Source of the DNA: CAYLZW01 sp964388085
Lineage (GTDB): Bacteria; Myxococcota; UBA727; CAYLZW01
NCBI GenBank assembly: GCA_964388085.1
Contig: CAYLZW010000101.1
Coordinates: 1 to 18,100 of the forward strand
Direction: 5' to 3'
Length of the DNA stretch: 18,100 bases
In this document: positions 7,074 to 16,900 of the stretch, one piece after another
Layout: each line of letters opens with the position of its first letter
Position numbering within the stretch: position 1 is the first letter of the stretch
Program-made: the position numbers and the translations under genes
The notes under the pieces: model-generated
Databases searched by the model: none
What the model was told of the DNA's origin: nothing
Seen by the model: only the letters and a program-made list of their open reading frames with translations

Positions 7074-7231
7074 TTCCGTGCAGGAACGCCGCTCCGCACG
7101 AGCGGGCCGGCACAACTGGCACGCGACGCATTCCGTACGCGCGCGAGCTTGGCGCCGCCTGGTCCGCGCGCCTCAGAAGTACGGCCGGGAAGGTGCATCG
7201 ACGTAGCGAGTTGGGCTATCACCGGGGTGCC
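7074..7231. other. Intergenic region upstream of gltH
   Basis: This is the remainder of the 294-bp gltG-gltH gap. No convincing sigma-70 or sigma-54 promoter, RNA gene or ORF was found. GGGGTG at 7224-7229 lies very close to the gltH ATG and is at best a weak ribosome-binding site. If the hairpin at 7046-7067 terminates transcription, a promoter for gltH must lie in this stretch. Confidence 0.4.
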
Positions 7232-7939
7232 ATGACGAGGCGACACACACAGATCTCCGTCGTAGTCGGCGCTTGTGCGCTGCTCTGTTGCGCGCTCACG
7301 ACTCCGGCGCGTGCACAGGGAATTCAATCCGCGGGCGACGCTCCTCAAGAGGGGGAGGAGGTCAAGGGTGACGCGGGCGTCGCCGAGATTCACGAGGTCG
7401 AGCGCGGCCTCTACGTCTCCGTCGACATGGGGCCGAACCACTATCTGTACCTCGACACGCCCGGCTTCGTGACGCTGGGCAGCCCGCTGTTCGCGGACCT
7501 CGCGCGGCCGACGACGTGGTTCTCGCCGGGCACGCGCATGGGGCTGCGCGTCGGCTACGACATCCTCAACAACGTGAACGCCGAGGTGTTCGCCACCGGC
7601 AACTTCAACGCCGGCGCGCTGCAGCCCGCGAAGCTCGCGACGGGGGAGCTCACCGGCGACCTCACGAACATCGACGTGGGCGTCGGCGGACGCTTCGCGT
7701 TCATCACGACCGAGCGGGTGTTCGTCTACGCGCGCGCCGGCCTCGGCTACGGCATGTGGTTCCCGTCGACGCTGGCCGAGGGTGCCTTCGGCTCCGTTCA
7801 CCTCGATGGCTCGCTTGGCGTCGAGTACTACACGAAGCTCCGCCACCTCTCGGTGGGCGTCGAGGCGGGCTTCCAGTCGCTCCTCTTGCCGTTCGCGTTC
7901 GGCGTCGCGCTGTACCCGACGGTCAAGTACACGTTTTAG
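7232..7939 (+). CDS. gltH: GltH/CglE-like outer-membrane beta-barrel protein
   Basis: The 235-residue protein has a clear signal peptide: MTRRHTQ, a hydrophobic core (8-24) and PARA|Q after residue 28. After an acidic linker (30-57) the sequence turns into alternating amphipathic strands rich in Gly and aromatics (for example GLYVSVDMG, GLRVGYDI, NAEVFATGNF, DVGVGGRFAFI, VFVYARAGLGYGMWF, GSLGVEYY, LSVGVEAGF). It ends in YPTVKYTF; a terminal Phe is the usual signal for BAM-dependent barrel insertion. Size and strand number suggest a small barrel of about eight strands. In M. xanthus, GltH (CglE) is the outer-membrane protein encoded after gltG, and the position fits. The upstream in-frame GTG 7193 is rejected because it would put 13 polar residues before the signal peptide. 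A generic OmpA/OmpW-like barrel is the alternative if context is ignored. Confidence 0.7.
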   Translation: MTRRHTQISVVVGACALLCCALTTPARAQGIQSAGDAPQEGEEVKGDAGVAEIHEVERGLYVSVDMGPNHYLYLDTPGFVTLGSPLFADLARPTTWFSPGTRMGLRVGYDILNNVNAEVFATGNFNAGALQPAKLATGELTGDLTNIDVGVGGRFAFITTERVFVYARAGLGYGMWFPSTLAEGAFGSVHLDGSLGVEYYTKLRHLSVGVEAGFQSLLLPFAFGVALYPTVKYTF

Positions 7940-7970
7940 CCTGTTGTACGCGGCCGTGAGAGGCGAAAGC

Positions 7971-7974
7971 GGAG
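7971..7974 (+). promoter_or_regulatory. Shine-Dalgarno GGAG for gltI
   Basis: GGAG lies 4 nt before ATG 7979 in the 39-nt gltH-gltI gap. No in-frame alternative start is seen just upstream, so this site fixes the N-terminus. The short gap indicates that gltH and gltI share a transcript. Confidence 0.5.
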
Positions 7975-7978
7975 CAAG

Positions 7979-10900
7979 ATGACGACAGAGGCGCTGGACC
8001 AGGCGACGGCCGAGAGTGAGGACGCGGAGCAACGAGCGGTGCCGGAGGGTGCCGCTCTCGCGGATCGCCTCGCGGAGCTGTCCGCGAGCGGCAAGCTGCG
8101 CCAGGCGCCCGATCTCGTCGACGAAGCCATCGAGCGCGGCCTCTCCCTCGAGGACGTGCTCACGCTCGTCACGGACGTCGTCAGCGCGCTGACCACCGAG
8201 CTGAAGGAGGTCCGCGCCGCCGAGCGCGCGCTCGCCCGCGCCGAGCGAGGCTTCCCGGACGAGCCCGCCTTCCTGCGCATGCACGCCTCGCTCGTCGAGG
8301 GTGATGACCGTCCGGCCGAGGCGCTCGCCCTGCTCGAGAAGCTGCTCGCGAAGACGACCAGCGACGGCGAGCGCGCCGCGGTGTGTGAGCGCATGGGCGA
8401 CCTCGCGCTCGACGCGCTGTCGAAGCCGCAAGAGGCGCTCGCGCACTATCAGGCGGCGTTCCGCGCCGATCGCCAGCGCCGCACGGCCATTCGCAAGGCG
8501 GCCGAGCTGCACCTCAAGCAGGGCCGCGAGGAGCAGGCGAAGCAGCTCGTCGATCTCGAGGCCGAGCTGTACGGGCACATGAGCGAGAAGCCCGAGGGGC
8601 TCGCCGAGGAGCTCGCCGCGCTCTACGCGCGCATCGCCGACGCGCTCTTGCTCCGCCCCCCCGCGCACGGCGCCGCGCGCACGGCGCTCGAGGCGGCGCT
8701 CAAGCTCGCGCCCGAGCACGCGCGCGCGAGCGAGCTGCTGGCGGACCTCGAGAGCTTTCCGCAGAAGTGGAAGGAGCACGTGCGGCGGCTGCGCGACGCG
8801 GCCCTCGACGCGCGCGACAAGCGCGAGGCGGCGCGCAACTACCTCGCCATCGCGCAGATCCATCGCGCCTACGATCCCGACGACAAAAAGCAGATGGAGC
8901 AGAACGTCGACAAGTGCCTGCTGCTCGCGCCCGGCTACCGTCCGGCGCTCAAGCTGCTCGAGCAGGTCCACCGCGAGGAAGGCACCATGGACGCCTTCCT
9001 CGAGCGCTTGCGCAAGCAGGCCAAGGCGATCCGTACGGCCGACGTCGCCGTCGATATCTGGCTCTTCCTCGCGGTGCTGATGAGCGAGCAGGGCGCGAGC
9101 AACGCCGAGCTCGCCGACGCCTATGAGCAGGTGCGCAAGATCGATCCGCGCAACCTCGGCGCCATCAGCGCGCTGACCGAGCTCCACCTCGAGAGCAGCG
9201 ACTACGACCAAGCCGCGCAGGTCATGGAAGACTTCCTCGCGCAAGCGAGCGACGCGGACGCGAAGCGACAGACGCTGCGACAGCTCGCGCGCCTGTACGA
9301 GGTCGAGCTCAACGCGCGCGGCAAGGCGGCCGAGCGTCTCGAGCAGCTCAAGGAGCTCGGCGGCGGTGACGAGGTCCTGCTGCACCTCGCGGAGCTGTAT
9401 CGGAGCCTGAACGACGATCCGAAGCTGGCCGAGACGCTCGAGGCGCTGCTCGAGACGCCGGCCGCCGAGGAGTTCGAGGGCGCCGGCACCGTCCGCGTGC
9501 TCGAGCGCCTCTACGAGCTCTACAGCGAGTCGCTCGCGCAGCCGGACAAGGCGTTCCAGGCGGCGAGGCGCCTGTTCGTGTTGTCCCCGCGCGACGCCCT
9601 CGAGGAGGAGATCTCCCGCCTCGCCGATCAGCTCGCGCGCCCGGCCGATCTCGCCGACGCCTTCGAGCGCTCCGCCCTGCGCGCCACCGACGCCGTCAGC
9701 GCGCGGCGCCTGCGCCTGAAGGCGGCGCAGGGCTTCGTGGCGGCTGGTCAGACCAAGCGCGCGCGACAGACCCTCGACGTGCTGCTGAAGGTGAACCCGC
9801 ACGACGCCGGCGCGCTGACGCTGCTCGATCAGATCCTGGCTCGCGACGCGAGCCCGGACGAGCTCGTCGCCGTCCTCGAAGGCCGGCTCGAGACGAGCAA
9901 CGACGCCGACGGGCGCGTGCGCACGCTGATGGCGCTCGCCGACGCCTACGGCAAGCTGCGCAAGAACGACCAGGTGATCGAGAAGCTCGGCGCCCTGCTC
10001 GAGCTCGTGCCGAGCAACGCGGACGCGCTCGCGCGCCTCGACGACGCGCTGAAGAGCGCGGAGCGTTACGCCGAGCTCGCCGACGTGCTCGAGCGGCGGG
10101 CGCGGCTCGCGCGCGAGTCCGGTGATGAAGACGCGAGCACGCGTCACGCGCTGCGACTCGCGCAGCTCTATGACGAGCGCCTCGATCGCGCGCACGACGC
10201 GGCGCGCCTGTACCTCGAGCTGTACGACGGCGGCAACGAGCGCTCCGAGGTGCTGCGCTCGCTCGAGCGCCTGCAGGCGAAGGGCGTGACGCCCGTCGCC
10301 ATCGCCGCGGCGCTGCAGCCCTACTACGCGCGCGCGGAGGCCTGGCGGAAGCACGTCGAGATGATCCAGATCCGCCGCGACGCCGAGGAGGACCGCGAGC
10401 GTCGCGCCTCGCTGTCTCGGGCCATGGCCGCGGTCCTGGAGGACCGGCTGCGCGCGCCGCGTGAGGCCTTCGAGGCCTGGGGCGCCGCCCTCCTCGACGA
10501 GCCGGAGTCGAACGAGGCGGTGCAGGAGCTCTCTCGCCTCGCCGAGGCCGCCGGGGCGCACGCGCCCTTCGCCGAGCTGGTCGCCCAGGCGGCGGAGCGC
10601 CTCCCGGATGGGCCGGCGAAGAACGCGCTGCTCGCCCGCCGCGCCTCGCTGCTGCAGGGCGTGCTGAACGACCAGAGCGCGGCCATCGACGCGCACAAGG
10701 CGCTCCTCGACAAGAGCCCGAAGCACCTGCCCACCCTCGACGCGCTGCTCGATCTCTACGAGAAGCGCGAGGCGTGGCCCGAGCTGCGCGACATCCTCGA
10801 GCGGCGCCTCGAGGTCTCGAGCGACGAGGAGACCGGGCCCATCGCGGCGAAGCTCGGCGTGCTGCAGATGGAGCGCTTCGGCAACGCCGAGCTCGCGCGC

Positions 10901-13900
10901 ACCGCGCTCGAGCGCGCGGTGTCGAGCGCGGTGCCGCTCAAGGGCGCCCTCAGGACGACGGCGCTGAAGAGCCTGGTGCGTGCGCTCGAAAAGATCGCCG
11001 CCGAGAGCGGCGGGAACGACGACGTGGAGGCGCTCGCCGGCGCGCTGAAGGATCTCGCGGAGTGTCTGGCGGGCGCGGAGCGCGCCGACGCCCGCGTGCG
11101 CCTCGGCGACGTGCTGCGCGAGCGCCTGTCGCGGCACGAGGACGCGCTCGGGGCCTATGAAGCCGCCCTCGCCAACGATCCCGACAACGCCGGCGCCGAA
11201 GCGGGAGCGCGCGCCATCGTCGACGACGCCGCGGCCGACATCGCGGTGCGCCGCGTCGCCGCCCGCGTCGTGCTCGCGCGCTACGAGAAGCAGGGGAACC
11301 ACGCGGCGCGCGCGCACGTGATGACGGTGCTGCTCGGGCTCGAGAGCGACACGGCCGCGCGGCGGCAGCTCACGCGTTCGCTCGCGCAGCTCTTCCTCGA
11401 GGACCTCGAGGAGCCGGACGACGCGCTCGCCCTGCTGCTCGACCACGTCGAGTCCGATCCCGCGGACGCCGGCGCGCGGCAGGACGCCGAGAACATCGGC
11501 TTCGCCGCCGGGCAGACCGGCGCCATCCTCGAGGCGTGGGCGCGCCTACGGGAGAGCGAGGATGCGTCGCTCGCGCGCCTGTACGCCGAGCGCCTCGCCG
11601 ACGTGGCCCAGCGCGCGGGCGACGTCGAGCGCACGGTGGAGGCCCTCGAGCACCTCGCGGGCCGGTCGCCCGAGGACGCCTCGCTGTGGGAGCGCCTGCA
11701 GCAGGTGTACGACTATCGGAACGACGCCGAGGGCGTCGCTCGTTGCCTGCAAGAGCTCGCGCACCTCGCCGACGGGCCGGCCAAGGTGGAGCGCCTGCGC
11801 GCGCTGAGCGACTACTGCTTCGAGGTGCTGGACGACGCGGAGCGCGGTCTCGTAGCGCTGCGTGACGCGCGCGGCGTGGCGCCGAACGACGACACCCTGC
11901 TCGCGCGCCTCGAGTCGCGCCTCGAGGAGGAGCAGCGCCATGACGAGCTGGCCGCCGTCCTCGGCGCGCGCGCGGAGCTGGCGACCGCGCCCGCGGACAA
12001 GGCGGCGCTGCTGCTCGAGCAGGGCCAGCTCTTGTACGAGGCGCTCGAGCGCCCGGAGCAGGCGGTGGCGGCGCTGACGCGCTCCCTCGAGGTCGAGCGG
12101 GACGGCAACAGCACCGCGAAGGTCGGCACGCTGCTGCAGCAGATCGCGCGCCGCGACGACGACGTCGGCATCATCGCGCTCGACGCCATCATCGCGCACC
12201 ATCGCGCCCAGGAGGCCTGGCAGCCGCTGGTGGAGTCCCTCGAGATCGCCGCCGAGAAGCGCCCGGCCGGCGAGGAGCGCGCCGCGCTGCTCGACGATGT
12301 GTCGACCCTCTACGAGGACGCCCTGCGGGTGCCGGCGCTGGCCTTCCGCGAGGCCTGCCGCGCCTTCCGCGACGCGCCGACGAGCGAGCGAGACGAGCGC
12401 GTGCATGTGCTCGCCGACGCGACCGGCAGCTTCGCGGAGCTCATGGGGGTGCTCGAGGATGTGGCCGAGGCGGTGGGAGACAGCGACCCCGCGCGCGCCA
12501 TCGAGCTGTATCGCGAGGTCGTGAAGCTCGCTGCCGAGCGCCTCGACGATCGCGAGAGCACCGTGCGCGCGGCGGAGGCGATCCTTCGCCTCGACCGCGC
12601 CGATCGCGCCGCGTTGGCGGTGCTCGAGGAGATCCACCGCGGCGACGCGAACCGCGATCGCCTCATCGCCGTGCTCGAGCGCCGCGCCGCCGCCAGCGAC
12701 GACGCCGCCGAACGCCACAAGACGCTGCTCGAGCTCGGCCGCCTGCTCGAGGCGAGCGAGGACCTCGAGGGCGCCGAGCGCGCCTACCGGCAGGTGGCGC
12801 ACGAGGACGCGAACGACGACACCTCGCTCGCCGCCCTCGACGAGCTGTATCACCGCTCCGGCAACTCGGCGGGGCAGGCGGACATCCTGAAGCGGCGCAT
12901 CGAGCTGCGCGACGGTGCGCCGAGCGCGCGCGCCGCCCTGCGCGTCCGCCTGGCGACCTTGTTGCTGCAGCGACGAGGCGATCCCGCCGGCGCCACGGAC
13001 GAGCTCGCGAGCGCCGTCGAGGACGCGGCCGCGCTCCCCGACGTCCGCCAGGGCCTCGAGGTGCTGCTCGAGCACGCGCGCTCGCACGGCGCGCCGCCGC
13101 TGTTCGCGGCCGCGGCGCTGCTCGAGAAGACGCTGCGCGCCCAGGAGGACTGGGCCGCGCTGCCGCACGTCGTCGAGATGCGTCTGCTCGGCGAGAGCGA
13201 CGTGGCCACGCGCGCCACCCTGATGCTCGAGGTGGCGCAGATCCAGGAGGAGAAGCTCGAGCAGCCCGACTTCGCGTTCATGTGGGTCGTGAACGCGATG
13301 AAGGAGATCCCCGACGACGAGTCGCTGCGCGAGGACGCGGAGCGCCTCGCGGAGGCGACGGACAACCTCGACACGCTCAAGGAGCTCTACGAGGACATCG
13401 TCGACGAGATTCAAGACGCCAAGCTGCGGGCCCACCTGCTGCGCCGCATCGCCGAGCTGGCGGAGTCGGTCGGCGGCAACGTCGACGAGGCGCGTGCGCG
13501 CATGCAGGACGCCGTCTCCGCGGGCGCCAACGACATGGCGACGCTGCAGAGCCTGGCCCGCCTGACCCGAGCGGGCGGCGACGCGGAGGAGCACGCGCGC
13601 GTGCTGCACCTGCTCGCCGAGGCCGCCGTGCTCGAGGTGCACGCCGACATCGCGAAGGAGGCCTACGCCGAGCTCGCCGACGTGCGGGAGAACCTCGGCC
13701 AGCTCGACGACGCCATCAAGGCCTCGCGCGAGATGCTCGTGCTCGACAACGCCGACCCGGTCGCGCGCGCCACCATGGAGCGCCTGCTGCAGCGCGCGGG
13801 GCGCTTCGAGGATCTCGCAAGCTTCCTCGCGGATCTCGCGCCGCGCTCCTCGGAGAGCGAGCGCGGCGACGTGCTCGCGCGCCTCTTGCGCGTGCAGATG

Positions 13901-16900
13901 GATCCGCTGCGCGACTTCGGGGCTGCCGTCGAGACCCTCGAGGCGCTGGCCGAGTCGGCCCCGAGCTCTCCTGCCGTCGGCGGCCTCGGCGCGCAGCTGC
14001 TCCAGGCGATGGCGTCGGACGGCAGCCCCGACGCGGTGGGCTGGCGCGGCCGCGTGGCGGTGGTGCTCGAGCCGCTCTACGAGGCCGCCGGCAACTGGGC
14101 GCACCTCGTCCACATCCTGCGCATGCGCCTCGAGATGCTCGACGACACCGTCGCGCGTCAGGCGCTCTGGCTGCGCATCACCGACCTCTACGAGAAGACG
14201 CTCTCGCAGCCCGAGCAGGCGTTCATGACCATCGGCCGTGCGCTCGGCGAGAGCCCCGCCGACGGCAGTCTGCGCGATCGCGCCGAGCGCATCTCGGTTC
14301 AGCTCGGCGACATCGAGACCCTCATCGGTCTCTACGAGGACATCGCCGAGCAGCTGCCCGAGGACAGCCCGCTGCAGGTGACCTACGCGCTGCGTTCGGC
14401 GGAGCTCTGTGAGGGCAGCGTCGGCGATCCGCTGCGCGCCACCGAGTACTACGAGGTCGCGCTCGGACACCTGCTGCACGACGACGGCGCGCTCGACGAG
14501 CGACGCGCGCTGCTCGAGCGCGTCGACCGCCTCTACCGCGCCGTCGGCGATCCGGCGAAGCTCGCGGTCACGCTGGCGCGGCGCGCCGATCACGTCGACG
14601 GGTCGCTGCCGAACGTCGCGGAGCTCAAGCGCCAGCTGCTGTTCGAGGCGGCCACCATCCAGATGCACGGCATGAACGACTACGGCGCCGCCGTCACGTC
14701 GCTCAAGAAGCTGCTCGAGGCCGTGCCGGACGACCTGCCGGCGCTGCGCTCGCTCGAGGAGGCGTGCAAGCGTCAGGAGCGCTGGCCCGATCTCGCCGAG
14801 GCGCTCGAGCGCGAGCTCAGCGTGATGGGCGACTCCGACGAGGCGCGCGCGTTGACGGCGCGCTTCGAGCTCGGCGTCGTGCTCGACACGCACCTCGGCC
14901 TGGCCGACGACGCCCTCGCGCAGTTCCAGGCCATCCTCGAGGTCGCGCCGCACCACGCGGACACGCGCGCATACCTCGAGGAGCGCCTCGTCGCGCGCGA
15001 CACGCTGAAGTTCGACAACGCGTCGTTCCTGCAGCGCAGCTACGAGCGCACGGGCGACTGGTCGAAGGCGATCGAGGTCATGCGCGGACAGGCCGCCGAG
15101 CACGAGCGGCGCGGCGAGCGCCAGGAGGCGTCGACGCTGCTCTTGCGCGTCGGCGAGATCCAGGCCGAGCACCTCGCCGGGCAAGAGGCCCTCGCCTTCG
15201 GGACGCTCTGCGAGGCGATGAAGCTCGATCCGCAGAGCGCCGGGGTGCGCGCGAGCTTGTTCCGGCTCGCGGAGCAGAACGAGCTGCTCGAGGAGCTCTG
15301 CGAGGTCTACGAGGAGGAGGCGCAGGATCTCGAGGACGCGGGCCGGGGCGCGGTCGCCGCCGAGCTGCGCGAGCTCATGGGCCGCATCTGGGCCGACGCC
15401 CTCGGCGACATCACCAAGGCCATCGAGGTCTTCGAGCTCATTCTCGAGCGGCACCCCGGCAGGTCCGAGGCCACCGATCGGCTGACGGAGTTCTACGGCA
15501 AGGCCGGGCGCTGGGCCGAGCTCGAGCAGATCCTCAAGAAGCGGCTCATGTTCCTCGACGAGCCGAAAGATCGCGCGCCGTTGCTCTTGCCGCTCGCGCA
15601 GGCGCTCGCCGACCACCTCGACCGACCGGAAGAGGCCGTGCCGCTGCTCATGGAGCTGCGCCGCAGCGACCCTGACCACGTCGAGGCGCGCCGGCTGCTG
15701 ATCGCGCTGCACGACGCGGTCGGCGATCTCGAGGCGCTGCGCCCGTTGCTCGACGAGGAGCTCGCCCACAGCCGAGAGGCAGAGGACGAGGAGGGCCTCA
15801 TCTTCGCGCGCGGCCGCCTGGCGGTGCTGCTCGCCGATCAGGTCGGCGACATCGAGGGCGCCATCCCGCTGTGGGAGGAGATCCACGCGCACGAGCCCGA
15901 GAACCCGGCCGCGCGCTCTGCCCTCGAGCGCCTGTACGAGCGCACCGAGAAGTGGACGTCGCTGCACGATCTATGGGAGCGGCTCCTCGACAGGACGCGC
16001 GATCCCGCGCTCAAGAGCGAGCTGACCCTGAAGCTCGGTCATCTGCTCGCGGACAAGCTCGGCGGTCACGACGAGGCCATCCAGCGCCACCTGAAGGTGC
16101 TCGAGCTCGATCCTCGTAACGAGGCGTCGCTGAACGCGCTGCGCCAGCTCTACCGTGGCGTCGAGCGCTGGGACGATCTGGTCACGCTCCTGCGCCGCAT
16201 GATGCGCTTCTCGACGGAGCCGCAGCAGCTGAAGGCGCTGCGCTTCGATCTCGCCGATGTGCTCGGCCGTCACCAGGGCCGGCGCGCGGAGTCGGTCGAG
16301 ATGGGCCGGCGCATCCTCGACATCGAGCCGCACACGGGCGAGGAGCTGAAGGCGCTCGCCGCCATCTTCGAGCACAACAACGCCTGGGACGAGCTCGGCG
16401 GCGTGCTCGAGCGCCAAGCGGCGCAGCTCGGCGGCGCGGACAAGGTGAACGCCCTCGAGGGCCTCGCCGACGTCTACGAGCAGCACCTCGGGCGCGCGGA
16501 GGCGGCGGCGCCGGCGTGGGAGCAGATCCTCCAGACCGATCCGACGCACGATCGCGCCTACGGCCGCCTGAACGAGATCTACGCGAAGCAAGGCGACTGG
16601 CAGAAGCTCGTCGGGTTGAAGGACGAGCGCCAGCGTCGCCTCGAGGACACCGACGCGCGCATCGAGCTCTTGCAGGAGATCGGTCGCATCCGCGAGGAGA
16701 AGCTCGGGCAGAAGGAGATGGCCTTCCTGGACGCCTGCCGCGCGTTCCGCGAACGCTGGCACGATCCCGAGCTCGCCGCGTGGATGGATCGCCTCGCCGT
16801 CGAGACCGAGGCGGTCGAGGAGGCGCTCGAGATCTACGACGAGGCGCTGGCCGATCTCGACGACGAAGAGCGCGTCATCGGCACGCACCTGCGCATGGCG

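Noticed and set aside
7117..7131. Sigma-54-like promoter (TGGCACG...) upstream of gltH
   Set aside because: The GC element lies 10 rather than 12 positions after the GG and TTGC is absent, so the required fixed spacing is broken.
7193..7231. GTG start 13 codons upstream for gltH
   Set aside because: It would place a polar extension before a textbook signal peptide that begins at ATG 7232.
7274..7291. Lipobox in the gltH signal peptide (Cys15, Cys19, Cys20)
   Set aside because: No Gly/Ala/Ser-Cys in a proper lipobox setting near the end of the hydrophobic core; PARA|Q is a good signal peptidase I site and the protein ends like a barrel.
1..7939. Assignment as the Nfs sporulation envelope system (NfsD/E/G paralogues)
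   Set aside because: To my knowledge the Nfs cluster lacks the small GltF-type gene and the giant GltI-type TPR gene, both present here in the gliding-cluster order.
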